Shown here: positions 1-11,334 of the stretch, piece after piece
Position numbering within the stretch: the stretch's first letter is position 1
How the letters are laid out: every line of letters starts with the position of its first letter
NCBI GenBank assembly: GCA_902624575.1
Contig: CACNXV010000004.1
Coordinates: 1 to 45,964, forward strand
Direction of reading: 5' to 3'
From: an uncultured Fidelibacterota bacterium
GTDB taxonomy: Bacteria; Fidelibacterota; Marinisomatia; Marinisomatales; Marinisomataceae
Length of the DNA: 45,964 nucleotides
Program-made: the position numbers and the translations under genes
Notes under the pieces: model-generated
Databases searched by the model: none
Seen by the model: the letters and a program-made list of their open reading frames with translations, nothing else
Told to the model about the DNA's origin: nothing

Positions 1-1245
1 CCTTTATCTGAGAAAGTTTCAACTTCAAAACAAATGATAAAATATCATAATACTCTCGAAGAAAATCGTGAAAAAATTGATTATGAAATTGATGGTACTG
101 TTATAAAGGTTGATGATTATGCATTAAGAAAAATTCTAGGATTAAGATCTCGATCACCAAGATGGGCTGTTGCAGCAAAGTTCAAGTCAAAAAAAGCTGA
201 GACGCAGATATTGGATATTGAAATTCAGGTAGGTAGAACAGGTGTTATAACACCTGTAGCAAAAGTTAAAGAAGTTGATTTATCTGGAGCCTTGATTACA
301 AGTGCAACATTACATAATCAGGATGAAATAGATAAAAAGGATATTAGGATAAAAGATTTCGTATTTATTGAAAGATCAGGTGATGTTATACCAAAAATTT
401 CAACAGTTATTCTTAGTAAGAGACCTTCCAATACAAGTAAATATAATATATCAGATAATAATTGTCCTTCATGTAAAGGTGTCATTAGAAGAATCGAAGA
501 TGAAGCTGCTTATAGATGTCTAAATAATGATTGCAGTTCAAGGAAAAAGGGTGTTCTCCAACATTTCTGCTCAAAAAATGCAATGAACATAGAAGGATTA
601 GGCCCACAAATTATCCAACAGCTAATTGATGAGTCACTTTTGGATAAAATTGATGATATTTTCAAATTAAATTATCCTCAAGTCGTTGATTTAGATAGAT
701 TTCAAGATAAATCCGCAAATAACCTTATAGACTCAATTGAAAAGTCTAAAAAAACTACATTTTCTAGGTTTATATTTGGATTAGGTATCCCCCATGTAGG
801 ACAACACATTGCAACGATTCTCGACCGAGAGTGCAATTCATCTTTTGACAATCTCAGAAAACTAAGTCAGGATGAACTAGAAAATATTGATGGTATTGGT
901 AAAATAGTAGCCAAAGCTATAATAGAATATTTTGAAGACGATAAAAAATTGGCCATAATTAAAAATTGTTTTTCATTGGGCGTTACAATTGAATTAACCA
1001 ACAATAAAGAAAGAACTGATTCATTAAAGAATTTAACTTTTGTCATTACTGGAAGTTTTAAAGGGTTAACTAGGCAGGAATTAAAAGAAATTATTGAAAA
1101 TAATGGCGGAAAAGTCACTAATGCCATATCAAAGAAAACGTCATATCTGATTGCAGGTGAAAATCCAGGCTCAAAATTAACTAAAGCAAATGATAGCAAA
1201 GTTAGAATAATAGACCAAAAAAGCTTAATGGAAATGATTAAGTGA
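1..1245 (+). CDS. ligA: NAD-dependent DNA ligase LigA, C-terminal part (5' truncated by window edge)
   Basis: Frame is open from base 1 (PLSEKVSTSKQMIKY...). Shows the DGTVIKVDD adenylation/OB region, a Cys4 zinc finger (CPSC..CLNNDCSS), HhH motifs and a C-terminal BRCT domain (LTFVITGSFKGLTRQELKEIIENNGGKV). Confidence 0.95.
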   Translation, partial: PLSEKVSTSKQMIKYHNTLEENREKIDYEIDGTVIKVDDYALRKILGLRSRSPRWAVAAKFKSKKAETQILDIEIQVGRTGVITPVAKVKEVDLSGALITSATLHNQDEIDKKDIRIKDFVFIERSGDVIPKISTVILSKRPSNTSKYNISDNNCPSCKGVIRRIEDEAAYRCLNNDCSSRKKGVLQHFCSKNAMNIEGLGPQIIQQLIDESLLDKIDDIFKLNYPQVVDLDRFQDKSANNLIDSIEKSKKTTFSRFIFGLGIPHVGQHIATILDRECNSSFDNLRKLSQDELENIDGIGKIVAKAIIEYFEDDKKLAIIKNCFSLGVTIELTNNKERTDSLKNLTFVITGSFKGLTRQELKEIIENNGGKVTNAISKKTSYLIAGENPGSKLTKANDSKVRIIDQKSLMEMIK

Positions 1246-2411
1246 AGTATAAAGCACTATTACTTTGTTTTATCTCGTTAATATTTGCAAATAATAATCT
1301 TGGTATTTCTTTAAAAGAAGTTGCTAAAGATTTTGATCGTCCAATCCTAGTTACATTCCAACCTGATAACAATTCGATGTATGTTGTAGAGCAAAAAGGA
1401 AAAATTAAAATCGTTAAATCAAATTCTATTGAAACGTTTCTCGATATTTCTGATAAAGTTAAATCAGGACCAGTGCCAGATGAAAGAGGCTTGCTTGGCA
1501 TGGCATTTGATAAGGAATTTTCATCGAACGGAATTTTTTATATTTCATACATTGATTTAGATAATTTTTCAGTTGTATCAAGGTTTATATATGACCATAA
1601 AAAAAAATTGGTTCAACTTAGTTCGGAGGAGCGAATTATTTATTTCAAACAACCATATAATAATCATAATGGAGGGCATTTAGGTTTTAGCCCAGTTGAT
1701 AATTACCTATATGTTGCTTTTGGGGATGGGGGATCGGCTGGCGATCCACAAAATAATGCACAAAATTTATCTAACTTCATGGGTAAAATCTTAAGATTAG
1801 ATGTTTCAAAAAGTAAGGGGTATACAATTCCTTTTGACAATCCATTCTATAACAGTAATGATGCTAAAAAAGAAATTTGGGCATACGGATTAAGAAATCC
1901 TTGGAGATTTTCATTTGACAGAGAAAATGGTGATTTATTTGTAGGTGATGTTGGTCAGTATCTTTGGGAAGAAATAAATAAAATATCATTTAATCAGTCC
2001 GGTGTTAATTTTGGTTGGAAAATAATGGAGGGCAATCACTGTTACGATTCAGAAGAATGCGATAAAAAAGGACTTACTAATCCTATTTTTAATTATCCTA
2101 GTGATGCATCATATGCATTTTCACTTATGGGTATAAAGCAGAAAGATGTTTATGGATGTTCTGTTACGGGCGGTTACCTTTACCGAGGAGATAAAATAAA
2201 TAGATTAAAAAATTTATATTTATTTTCAGACTTTTGTTCTGGAAAGGTTTGGGCTCTCAACCAAGATAATCTAAATGTTTTGGACGTTACCGAAGAATTG
2301 TTTTTTGACACAAAAAATATGATATCATCTTTTGGACAAGATATAAATGGAGAATTATATATAGTGGAATTTTCAGGAACTATTTATAAAATCATAACTT
2401 CAAATGAATAA
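1242..2411 (+). CDS. PQQ-dependent sugar dehydrogenase-like secreted beta-propeller protein (glucose/sorbosone dehydrogenase family)
   Basis: GTG start overlaps the ligA stop (GTGA). N-terminal signal peptide, then LVTFQPDNNSMYVVEQKGKI..., HNGGHLGFSP, GDGGSAGDPQNNAQN, WAYGLRNPWRFSFD, typical of the family. Confidence 0.85.
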   Translation: MKYKALLLCFISLIFANNNLGISLKEVAKDFDRPILVTFQPDNNSMYVVEQKGKIKIVKSNSIETFLDISDKVKSGPVPDERGLLGMAFDKEFSSNGIFYISYIDLDNFSVVSRFIYDHKKKLVQLSSEERIIYFKQPYNNHNGGHLGFSPVDNYLYVAFGDGGSAGDPQNNAQNLSNFMGKILRLDVSKSKGYTIPFDNPFYNSNDAKKEIWAYGLRNPWRFSFDRENGDLFVGDVGQYLWEEINKISFNQSGVNFGWKIMEGNHCYDSEECDKKGLTNPIFNYPSDASYAFSLMGIKQKDVYGCSVTGGYLYRGDKINRLKNLYLFSDFCSGKVWALNQDNLNVLDVTEELFFDTKNMISSFGQDINGELYIVEFSGTIYKIITSNE

Positions 2412-3330
2412 AAAATTAGCAATTGAAATAACCAATCTTAACAAATCATATGATGATGTTGAAGCTGTTAGGGGTATTGACCTAAAAATTAACAAAGGTG
2501 AGTTTTATGGTCTGCTTGGACCTAACGGAGCAGGAAAGTCTACGACTATTAATTCTATTACCAGTCTTGTAAAGCCATCAAAAGGAAATATTAAAATTTT
2601 TGAAAAAGATATTGAAGAAAACTTTAGATTTGCTCGCTCTAAAGTAGGTATTGCACAACAAGAGGTTAGTCAAGACTGGTTTTTTCCTTTAGAGCAGCTG
2701 CTATATTTTCAAGCTGGTTTTTATGGCGTAACAAGGCCAAATGCTAAAGAAAGAATTGATTATATCTTAGATAAATTAGGTTTAAGTGCACATAAAAATA
2801 AAAAAATGAGAGAACTTTCAGGCGGCATGAAAAGAAGGTTGCAAATAGCAAAGGCATTAGTACATGATCCTGAAATAATTATTCTTGATGAGCCAACAGC
2901 AGGTGTAGACGTTGAATTAAGACATGATCTTTGGACTTATCTTCAGGAGCTACACAGAGATGGAAAAACTATTCTTTTGACAACTCACTACATTGATGAA
3001 GCTGAATTATTGTGTGAGAGAGTAGGAATAATTGATAATGGAAAATTGATTGTTGAAGACTCAGTAGATAATCTTAAAAAACTTGTCAATAAGTCATCAA
3101 TAGTCATTCATTTAAAAAATGATATTTATGATATAAATTTTTTGGGAGGCTTCGACTATCATATATCAGAAAAGAAAGTCTATATACAAACAGAATCACC
3201 AAATCTAGATTTGCCAAAAATAATTCTAAAATTTTCAGAAGCCTCAATTAACATTGAAGATGTGCATATACCTCAAACATCTTTAGAAGATGTATTCTTG
3301 GATCTTACAGGGAGAAAAATTAATGATTAA
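2404..3330 (+). CDS. ABC transporter ATP-binding protein (ABC-2 type exporter)
   Basis: Walker A GPNGAGKST, signature LSGGMKRRL, Walker B IIILDEPTAGVD, H-loop TTHY. Confidence 0.93.
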   Translation: MNKKLAIEITNLNKSYDDVEAVRGIDLKINKGEFYGLLGPNGAGKSTTINSITSLVKPSKGNIKIFEKDIEENFRFARSKVGIAQQEVSQDWFFPLEQLLYFQAGFYGVTRPNAKERIDYILDKLGLSAHKNKKMRELSGGMKRRLQIAKALVHDPEIIILDEPTAGVDVELRHDLWTYLQELHRDGKTILLTTHYIDEAELLCERVGIIDNGKLIVEDSVDNLKKLVNKSSIVIHLKNDIYDINFLGGFDYHISEKKVYIQTESPNLDLPKIILKFSEASINIEDVHIPQTSLEDVFLDLTGRKIND

Positions 3331-4087
3331 GAATTGGGTAGGTTTTTATACACTTTCGTCGAGAGAAATCATGCGTTTTTTTTCGGTGTGGAGGCAAACA
3401 ATCATTCCAGGTATTATCACTACTCTTCTTTATATTTTTGTATTTGGTGTGGCCTTAGAAAATAGGATTTCTGAAATTAATGGGGTATCATATAAAATTT
3501 ATATCCTTCCTGGTTTGTTGATGATGAATGTAATAACAAATGCAACTGCCAATTCAGCCTCATCAATGCTTCAAATGAAATTATTACAAACTCTTCCCGA
3601 ACTTTTAATAACTCCATTATCAAGCTTAGAGCTTTCATTATCTTTTATAATAGGAGGAACAATAAGAGGTTTTGTTAATGGAGCTTTAATTTTATTAATT
3701 TGCTGGATGGCTGGAATGCCTATAGTCAATTTACCGTTAACTTTGCTATTTATATTTTTAGTCTCATGGTCGTTTTCTAGTTTAGGTTTGTTTGTTGGTC
3801 AGCTTTCTGACTCATGGGACCAGTTGGCATTAATACAAAATTTTGTTATCACACCATTTAGTTTTTTAGGAGGAATTTTTTATTCAATTAAAATGTTACC
3901 AGCTTGGGCTATGACTTTGAGCCAGGTTAATCCAATTTACTACGCAATATGTGCACTTAGGGAATCCACACTAGGCGTTTCAGATACATCGCTAATAATT
4001 TCTTCGACGTTTTTAGTATTCTTTACAATATCTACAACAATATTAGCTGTACAGTTAATGGCAACTGGCAGAAAAATTAGGTTTTAA
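3323..4087 (+). CDS. ABC-2 type transporter permease
   Basis: Start at MIKNWVGFYTLSSREI, overlapping the ATPase stop (ATGATTAA). Six-TM hydrophobic pattern and an ABC2-like C-terminus (NPIYYAICALREST). Confidence 0.85.
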   Translation: MIKNWVGFYTLSSREIMRFFSVWRQTIIPGIITTLLYIFVFGVALENRISEINGVSYKIYILPGLLMMNVITNATANSASSMLQMKLLQTLPELLITPLSSLELSLSFIIGGTIRGFVNGALILLICWMAGMPIVNLPLTLLFIFLVSWSFSSLGLFVGQLSDSWDQLALIQNFVITPFSFLGGIFYSIKMLPAWAMTLSQVNPIYYAICALRESTLGVSDTSLIISSTFLVFFTISTTILAVQLMATGRKIRF

Positions 4088-4115
4088 TTTTCTTTTTATG
4101 GAGCTAAAATAGGCC

Positions 4116-5210
4116 ATGCAAAAAACAAAAAAAGCTATCCTATATTTAGAGGATGGCTTTTTTTTTATCGGTAAAAGTTTAGGTTTATCTGGAGAAACAT
4201 TTGGTGAGGTCTGTTTTAATACCGGTATGACAGGTTACCAAGAAATTCTTACAGACCCATCTTATGCAAAACAAATGATTGTAATGAGTAGTCCACACAT
4301 TGGTAATTATGGTACAAATAATGAGGATATTGAATCAAATGAGATCCATGCAACTGGATTTATAATTAAAAGTGAATCAATTGCACCGTCAAACTGGAGA
4401 TCTCAAGATTCATTAAGTTCATTTTTAATTCAAAATAAAATAGTTGGTATACAAGATATTGATACTCGGGCTTTAACTATTCATTTACGAAACAATGGAG
4501 CTATGAGGGGCATTATTTCTACTGAAGATTTTTCAAAAGAAAGTTTATCAAAAAAAATGAAAGATGTTCCTAAGATGGAAGGGCAAGACCTTTCAATTGA
4601 GGTAACAAGAAGTAAAAAAACAACTTTATGTAAAAGAGAAAAACCACAGTTCAAAATCGCTGCAATTGACTTTGGTATGAAGAGTAATATTTATGATATC
4701 ATGTTAAACAACGGAGCAGAAGTTACAATATACCCTGCTATTGTAGAGGCAAATGAAGTTCTTTCAAATAATCCTGATGGAATATTTCTTTCGAATGGCC
4801 CAGGTGATCCAGCAGCTATTGATTACGCAATCGAAACAGTTAAAAAACTTATTGGTAAAAAACCAATTTTTGGAATTTGTCTTGGACATCAGATACTTGC
4901 TTTGGCAATGGGTGCTAAAACTTTTAAAATGAAATTTGGACATAGAGGTATAAATCAGCCTGTCAAAAATCTAAAAACTTCTAAAATAGAAATTACATCT
5001 CAAAATCATGGATTTGCTGTTGAAGAAGATTCTTTACCTAGAGATGTAGTTGTGACACACAAGCACTTAAATGATGATACAGTAGCTGGAATTGAGTGTA
5101 AAAATTACATGGCTTATTCAGTTCAATATCATCCAGAGTCTAGTCCGGGTCCACATGATTCACGATATGTCTTTAAACGATTTTTTCAAATGATGGAAGA
5201 AAATGCCTAG
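4116..5210 (+). CDS. carA: Carbamoyl-phosphate synthase small subunit
   Basis: [49 protein letters not shown] (glutaminase Cys), [13 protein letters not shown]. Confidence 0.97.
   Translation: MQKTKKAILYLEDGFFFIGKSLGLSGETFGEVCFNTGMTGYQEILTDPSYAKQMIVMSSPHIGNYGTNNEDIESNEIHATGFIIKSESIAPSNWRSQDSLSSFLIQNKIVGIQDIDTRALTIHLRNNGAMRGIISTEDFSKESLSKKMKDVPKMEGQDLSIEVTRSKKTTLCKREKPQFKIAAIDFGMKSNIYDIMLNNGAEVTIYPAIVEANEVLSNNPDGIFLSNGPGDPAAIDYAIETVKKLIGKKPIFGICLGHQILALAMGAKTFKMKFGHRGINQPVKNLKTSKIEITSQNHGFAVEEDSLPRDVVVTHKHLNDDTVAGIECKNYMAYSVQYHPESSPGPHDSRYVFKRFFQMMEENA
4127..4166 (+). terminator. Terminator-like hairpin plus T9 tract inside the 5' end of carA
   Basis: AAAAAAAGCTATCCT (4127-4141) pairs with AGGATGGCTTTTTTT (4150-4164): 15 bp including one G-T, 8-nt loop ATATTTAG, followed by the rest of a T9 run (4158-4166). 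Confidence 0.55.
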
Positions 5211-8200
5211 AAGAGATGATTTAGAAACAATTTTAGTTATTGGTGCAGGACCAATTGTAATTGGCCAAGGATGTGAATTTGATTATTCTGGTACACAGGC
5301 CATTAAAGCTTTAAAAGAGGAAGGCTACAGAGTGGTTTTGATAAACTCTAATCCTGCTACAATAATGACAGATCCACAATTTTCTGACAAAACTTATATT
5401 GAACCTATATCTACAGATTATGTTGAAGAAATTATTATAAAAGAAAAGCCTGATGCTATTTTACCAACTGTTGGAGGACAAACTGCCCTTAATGTAGCTA
5501 TGGATTTGGACGAAAAAGGTATTTTAAAAAAGCATGGTGTAGAACTCATTGGTGCAAACCGATCTGCAATAGAAACGGCAGAGAGCAGAGAAATGTTTAA
5601 AGAGGCAATGATAGATATTGGCTTAGACTTACCATATGGCTATACAGTTCAGTCTTTAGAGGAAGCAAAAGAACTTCTTGAAAAAATTTCTTTACCTGCT
5701 ATTATTAGGCCATCATTCACTCTAGGTGGATCAGGTGGTTCAGTAGCTTTTAATGAAAGTGAGTTCGAATCTTCTGTAAATAAAGGTCTTAAAGAAAGTC
5801 CAACAGGCCAGGTTCTTGTAGAAGAATACCTGAACGGCTGGAAGGAATATGAGCTTGAATTAATCAGGGATATGAATGATAACGTAATTATTATTTGCTC
5901 TATAGAAAATATTGATCCAATGGGAATTCATACAGGAGATTCAATTACAATTGCACCAGCAATGACATTAACAGATAAAGAATTCCAAAATATGAGAAAT
6001 TCAGCTATAAAATGTATTCGAAAAATTGGAGTTGATACTGGTGGGTCCAATGTACAATTTGCAGTTAACCCTAATGATGGAAGAATGGTCATTATTGAAA
6101 TGAATCCAAGAGTTAGTCGTTCTTCAGCACTTGCATCAAAGGCAACTGGATTTCCTATAGCCAAGATTGCAGCAAAATTAGCGGTGGGTTACTCATTGGA
6201 TGAGCTAAAAAATGATATAACTAATCAAACATTAGCAGCATTTGAGCCAACAATAGACTATATCGTAACTAAGCTCCCTAGGTTTGATTTTGAAAAGTTT
6301 TCTTCAGCATCTGGTAAGCTTGGTGTTCAAATGCAATCCGTTGGTGAAGCAATGGCAATAGGCAGAACTTTCCGTGAATCATTTCAAAAAGCTTTTAGAT
6401 CTTTAGAATTAAACCTCCCAGGATTTGAAACTAAAGATCCTAGGGACGAAGATGAAGATATTAAGCGTTTTAGAGAGCTTGATATCAAATCATTAAATGA
6501 TGGAAGCGCTTTTAGAATGTTAAAAGTTAAAGAAGCAATAAAACAGAAATTTTCTATTGATGAAATAAATAAAAACACCGGAATTGATCCATGGTTTTTA
6601 AGAGAAATTGAAGAGATAGTTAATATTGAAAAATCATTTAAAGAAAGTAATAGTTTATTAGAGCTTAAAAAAAATGGCTTTTCTGATTTACAAATTTCAC
6701 AATTAGAAGGTTCAACAGAAAAAGAAGTTAGAAAAAAAAGAATCTCAAATAATATCACACCTGTTTATAAAGTCGTTGATACTTGTGCAGGAGAATTTAG
6801 AGCTGAAACACCTTATTCATATTCAACATATGAAACATCACATGATATTAAACCACTTGAGGGTAAAAAAATTATGATACTTGGAGGTGGTCCTAATAGA
6901 ATCGGACAGGGTATTGAATTTGACTATTGCTGTGTTCAGGCAGTTTTTGGCTTAAGAGAGGCAGGGTTTAAATCAATTATGGTCAATTGTAACCCTGAAA
7001 CTGTGTCAACTGACTTTGACTTAGCTGACAGATTATATTTTGAACCAATTACATTCGAAGATATAATGAACATTGTTGATTTTGAAAAACCGGACGGTGT
7101 ATTGGTACAATTTGGTGGCCAAACGCCTTTAAAGATCGCAAACCAGCTTACTGAGGCAGGCGTAAAAATTTACGGTACATCAGCACATAGTATTAATTTA
7201 GCAGAAAACAGGGAAGAATTTGCTAAGATTATAAATCGTTTAAAAATTAGGACTCCAGATTATTGCATTGCTAAAAATTATGACGATATATATAATTTTT
7301 CTGAAAAAGCACAATTCCCAGTACTTGTTAGGCCTAGTTTTGTTTTAGGAGGTAGAGCAATGCAAATTGTTTATTCAAAAGAGCAGTTAGTAGATTACGT
7401 ATTCCGTTCAGCTGAAGCGACTAATGATCATCCAATATTAATAGATCAATTTATTGAAAGTGCATATGAATTTGATGTTGATGCACTTTGTGACGGTGAG
7501 GAAGTTTTTATTGGCGGCATTATGCAGCATATTGAAGAAGCAGGAGTTCATTCTGGTGACTCTTCATGCGTGATTCCTCCGTATGAAATGAATGATTCAG
7601 TAAAAAAAGATATAGAAGAAACCACTAAAAAACTTGCACTAGAATTAAAGGTAATTGGACTAATAAACTTACAATTTGCTGTCAAAGATAATAAAGTTTA
7701 TGTATTAGAAGTTAATCCAAGATCAAGTAGAACAGTACCTTTTGTAAGTAAATATAGTAATATACCACTGGCTAATATAGCTGCACAACTATCTGCAGGG
7801 TTAAAGCTACGAGATTTTAATCTTATTAATAATAGCTTTGGTCACGTTGCAGTAAAAAAAGCAGTACTACCATTTAAAAAGTTTAAAGACGAAAAAGTAT
7901 TCTTGGGTCCAGAGATGAAATCAACTGGAGAAGTGATGGGAATAGATAATATGCCAGGTAATGCTTTTTTAAAAGCAATGAGATCGGACGGTTATACAGT
8001 ACCAAAAAATGGAACTGCTTTTTTATCAGTCAATGATTCAGACAAGAAGCGTATGGTAGAAATAGCAAGAGATCTTAGTGAGTTAGGATTTAAGCTAATT
8101 GCAACACAAGGAACGTGTGACTTTCTTTTGAAAAATAATATACCTTGTGAAGTAATATTCAAAGTTGGAGAAGGAAGACCCAATATTGTTGATGAAATTT

Positions 8201-8397
8201 TAAATGATAATATACAGATAGTTATCAATTCTCCTGAAGGACCGCAGTCTAGATTCGATGAAGAAGCTATTGGTAAAACATCTGTTATGAAAAATATATT
8301 AACAATTACAACTATTGCAGGTGCAAAAGCAGCTATAGATTCAATGAAGTTTCTTAATCAAGTAAACGTAAAGGCTCTTCAAGAATATTTTGAATGA
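5203..8397 (+). CDS. carB: Carbamoyl-phosphate synthase large subunit
   Basis: 1064 aa with two duplicated ATP-grasp halves ([38 protein letters not shown]) and an MGS-like C-terminus. Start overlaps the carA end. Confidence 0.98.
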   Translation: MPRRDDLETILVIGAGPIVIGQGCEFDYSGTQAIKALKEEGYRVVLINSNPATIMTDPQFSDKTYIEPISTDYVEEIIIKEKPDAILPTVGGQTALNVAMDLDEKGILKKHGVELIGANRSAIETAESREMFKEAMIDIGLDLPYGYTVQSLEEAKELLEKISLPAIIRPSFTLGGSGGSVAFNESEFESSVNKGLKESPTGQVLVEEYLNGWKEYELELIRDMNDNVIIICSIENIDPMGIHTGDSITIAPAMTLTDKEFQNMRNSAIKCIRKIGVDTGGSNVQFAVNPNDGRMVIIEMNPRVSRSSALASKATGFPIAKIAAKLAVGYSLDELKNDITNQTLAAFEPTIDYIVTKLPRFDFEKFSSASGKLGVQMQSVGEAMAIGRTFRESFQKAFRSLELNLPGFETKDPRDEDEDIKRFRELDIKSLNDGSAFRMLKVKEAIKQKFSIDEINKNTGIDPWFLREIEEIVNIEKSFKESNSLLELKKNGFSDLQISQLEGSTEKEVRKKRISNNITPVYKVVDTCAGEFRAETPYSYSTYETSHDIKPLEGKKIMILGGGPNRIGQGIEFDYCCVQAVFGLREAGFKSIMVNCNPETVSTDFDLADRLYFEPITFEDIMNIVDFEKPDGVLVQFGGQTPLKIANQLTEAGVKIYGTSAHSINLAENREEFAKIINRLKIRTPDYCIAKNYDDIYNFSEKAQFPVLVRPSFVLGGRAMQIVYSKEQLVDYVFRSAEATNDHPILIDQFIESAYEFDVDALCDGEEVFIGGIMQHIEEAGVHSGDSSCVIPPYEMNDSVKKDIEETTKKLALELKVIGLINLQFAVKDNKVYVLEVNPRSSRTVPFVSKYSNIPLANIAAQLSAGLKLRDFNLINNSFGHVAVKKAVLPFKKFKDEKVFLGPEMKSTGEVMGIDNMPGNAFLKAMRSDGYTVPKNGTAFLSVNDSDKKRMVEIARDLSELGFKLIATQGTCDFLLKNNIPCEVIFKVGEGRPNIVDEILNDNIQIVINSPEGPQSRFDEEAIGKTSVMKNILTITTIAGAKAAIDSMKFLNQVNVKALQEYFE

Positions 8398-11217
8398 TTA
8401 ATCTTTGTAGCTGTCGATATCAGGACAAACACAGAAGAAATTTCTATCGCCAAAAGCATTATCAATTCTAGAAACATAAGGCCAAAATTTATTTTCCTTT
8501 ACCCAGCTTGTTGGGAAAACAGCTTGTTCTTTTGAATATGGATGAGACCAATCTTCGCAGAGATCTTTAACTGTGTGAGGTGAGTTAACAAGAACATTGT
8601 CCTCTTTAGATACCTTCTCAATTTCTATATCTTTTATTTCATTTCTTATAGATATCATTGCATCACAAAATTTATCTAATTCTGATTTTGATTCACTTTC
8701 AGTTGGTTCAATCATCAAAGTACCTGGTATGGGCCATGACATTGTGGGGGCATGAAAACCGTAGTCTACTAATCTTTTAGCAATATCCTCATTTGTGATA
8801 TTAGCCGAGTTTTTAAACTCTCTACAATCAACTATAAATTCATGAGCATTCAAACCGCTATTACCTTTGTATAAAATTGAGTAATCATTTTCAAGTCTCT
8901 TGGCCATATAATTTGCACTCAATATTGCAACCTGAGATGCTTTTAAAAGTCCTTTTGCAGCCATTAATTTCATATAAATGTAGGATATTAGTAGGATGCT
9001 TGCACTTCCAAATGGAGATGAGGAAACGGAATAAGTATAGTCTTTATCTATAAATTTATGTTTTGGAAGGTGAGGTTTCAATTTTTCATTTACACATATG
9101 GGACCCATTCCTGGACCACCTCCACCATGTGGAATACAAAATGTTTTATGTAAATTTATGTGCATTACATCAGCACCAAATTTACCAGGCTTGCAAACTC
9201 CAACCATCGCATTAAGATTTGCACCATCCATGTAAACTAATCCACCGTTGTCGTGAATTAATTCACATATTTCATCAATATTATGTTCAAAAACTCCATG
9301 AGTAGACGGATAAGTAACCATTAGTGAAGATAGTTTTTCACCAGCTTCTAATACTTTATTGTTTAAATCGTTAAAATCAATGTTACCTTTGTCATCACAT
9401 TTAACTATAACGACCTTCAATCCCGCCATTATAGCGCTGGCAGGATTAGTACCATGAGCAGATTCAGGTATTAAGCAAATATTTCTATTTGAATCATTAG
9501 CTTTATGATATTCTCTAATACTTAATAAGCCTGCATACTCTCCTTGGGCTCCAGAATTTGGTTGAAATGAAACAGCATCAAAACCTGTTACCTTATATAA
9601 CATTTCTTCAAGTTCATTAATTATTTTTATATACCCGTCGGCTTGCTCAATCGGAGCAAATGGATGAATTGAATTGAATTCTGGCCAACTAATAGGAATC
9701 ATTTCAACTGTTGCATTAAGTTTCATAGTACAAGACCCTAAAGGAATCATGCTATAATTAAGTGATAGATCTCTTTTCTCAAGCTTATTAATATATCTTA
9801 ACATCTCAGTTTCAGAATTAATGCTATTAAAAATTGGATGTTTTAAAACCGAACCAAGTCGATTTGGTGGAAAAATATTATTTCTAAAATCATTTTGATG
9901 ATTTGTTTTAAAAATTTCCGCAATTTCATTTATCTCATTTGAATCAGTTTTCTCATCAAGAGATATACCAATCATTTCATTTTCGTGGTACATAAAATTA
10001 TATTTTTTATCGACTGCACGTTTTTTTAGTTCCTCAACATTAATATTTTTAGTTTTTATGAAAAGTGTATCAAAGAAAGAGTTATTATCATTCCTAACTT
10101 CATGTCCATATTTTCCAATCTTTTCTGCTAAATCTTTTGTTTGATGATGGATTCTATCTGCAATTGTTTTGAGTCCCTTAGGACCATGGAATAAAGCATA
10201 CATTCCCGATATTATTGCTAATAGAACTTGGGCCGTACAAATATTTGAAGTTGCTTTTTCTCTTCTGATGTGCTGTTCCCTTGTCTGCAATGTTAATCTA
10301 TATGCTTGATCACCTTTGCGATCCTGTGATACACCTACAATTCTACCTGGTATATCGCGCTTAAATTCTTCACTTGTACACATAAATGCTGCATGAGGAC
10401 CACCATAACCCAATGGTACTCCAAAGCGTTGACTATTTCCAACAGCGATATCCCCCCCAAATGATCCAGGTGTACTAAAAAGTTGTAAACACATTAAATC
10501 GGTTGCAAAAATAACCTTACAACCTTCTTTGTGAGCTCTGTCTGTAATTTTTTTATATTCTTCTGGTTGTGCAATATGACCAAATCTGTTTGGATATTGA
10601 ACAATACATCCAAACGCATTTTTATAATCAAAATTTTTGAAGGATGTTATTTCAATCTCAATATTTAATGGTTCAGCTCTTGAAACTATAACATCAATTG
10701 TTTGTTTGAAGCAGGATTCGTCAACTAAAAACTTATTTGAGTCTGTTTTATTTTTCCTGTAAAGCATAAGCATTGCTTCGCTTGCTGCAGTACCTTCATC
10801 TAAAAGAGAAGCGTTTGCAATAGGAAGATCACAAATTTCAGTTATCATTGTTTGATAATTAAGCAATGCTTCTAATCTGCCCTGGGAAATTTCAGGTTGA
10901 TATGGCGTATATTGAGTATACCACCCTGGATTCTCAAGAATATTTCTTAATATTACATTCGGGGTTATCGTGTCGTAATAGCCTTGACCAATGAGAGATC
11001 TAAAAATAGAGTTTTTTGCACCTACTTTTTTTACATGATCTAATATTTCTTTTTCAGAAAAAATTTCGTTTCCTATAGAAGTTTCATCTATATCTAAAAT
11101 ATTTTTTGGTACGATTTTTGTAAGCAAATCATTGAGATCTTTACAGTCAAGGAATTTGAGCATTTGCTCAATTTCTTTTGAGGAAGGTCCTATATGTTTA
11201 TTATGAAATTCTGACAT
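8398..11217 (-). CDS. gcvP: Glycine dehydrogenase (aminomethyl-transferring), P protein, single-chain form
   Basis: MSEFHNKHIGPSSKEIEQML start. GSCTMKLNAT, PLP-lysine region INLHKTFCIPHGGGGPGMGPI. The listed ORF start at 11301 extends into the tRNA and is rejected. Confidence 0.97.
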   Translation of the reverse strand: MSEFHNKHIGPSSKEIEQMLKFLDCKDLNDLLTKIVPKNILDIDETSIGNEIFSEKEILDHVKKVGAKNSIFRSLIGQGYYDTITPNVILRNILENPGWYTQYTPYQPEISQGRLEALLNYQTMITEICDLPIANASLLDEGTAASEAMLMLYRKNKTDSNKFLVDESCFKQTIDVIVSRAEPLNIEIEITSFKNFDYKNAFGCIVQYPNRFGHIAQPEEYKKITDRAHKEGCKVIFATDLMCLQLFSTPGSFGGDIAVGNSQRFGVPLGYGGPHAAFMCTSEEFKRDIPGRIVGVSQDRKGDQAYRLTLQTREQHIRREKATSNICTAQVLLAIISGMYALFHGPKGLKTIADRIHHQTKDLAEKIGKYGHEVRNDNNSFFDTLFIKTKNINVEELKKRAVDKKYNFMYHENEMIGISLDEKTDSNEINEIAEIFKTNHQNDFRNNIFPPNRLGSVLKHPIFNSINSETEMLRYINKLEKRDLSLNYSMIPLGSCTMKLNATVEMIPISWPEFNSIHPFAPIEQADGYIKIINELEEMLYKVTGFDAVSFQPNSGAQGEYAGLLSIREYHKANDSNRNICLIPESAHGTNPASAIMAGLKVVIVKCDDKGNIDFNDLNNKVLEAGEKLSSLMVTYPSTHGVFEHNIDEICELIHDNGGLVYMDGANLNAMVGVCKPGKFGADVMHINLHKTFCIPHGGGGPGMGPICVNEKLKPHLPKHKFIDKDYTYSVSSSPFGSASILLISYIYMKLMAAKGLLKASQVAILSANYMAKRLENDYSILYKGNSGLNAHEFIVDCREFKNSANITNEDIAKRLVDYGFHAPTMSWPIPGTLMIEPTESESKSELDKFCDAMISIRNEIKDIEIEKVSKEDNVLVNSPHTVKDLCEDWSHPYSKEQAVFPTSWVKENKFWPYVSRIDNAFGDRNFFCVCPDIDSYKD

Positions 11218-11243
11218 TTTATGAACTATTTTTAAAAATATTG

Positions 11244-11315
11244 TACCCCCGGAAGGACTCGAACCTACAACCAAGGGCTTAAAAGGCCCCTGCTCTACCA
11301 TTGAGCTACGGAGGC
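11244..11315 (-). tRNA. tRNA-Lys (anticodon TTT)
   Basis: Reverse strand GCCTCCGTAGCTCAATGGTAGAGCAGGGGCCTTTTAAGCCCTTGGTTGTAGGTTCGAGTCCTTCCGGGGGTA folds as a cloverleaf. Anticodon loop CTTTTAA, TTCGAGT T-loop; CCA not encoded. Confidence 0.93.
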
Positions 11316-11326
11316 AAAACTAGGCA

Positions 11327-11334
11327 CAAATATA
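11327..11334 (-). promoter_or_regulatory. Possible Bacteroidetes-type -7 element (TANNTTTG) for tRNA-Lys
   Basis: Reverse strand reads TATATTTG, 11 nt upstream of the tRNA 5' end. No clear -33 TTTG seen. Confidence 0.35.

Noticed and set aside
5928-6164. Minus-strand ORFs inside carB (also 6384-6758 and 7992-8228)
   Set aside because: Shadow ORFs opposite a strongly conserved gene; no recognisable domain.
11218-11301. N-terminal extension of the gcvP ORF (MVEQGPFKPLVVGSSPSGGT...)
   Set aside because: It lies inside and just downstream of the tRNA-Lys gene. The real start is MSEFHNKHIG at 11217.
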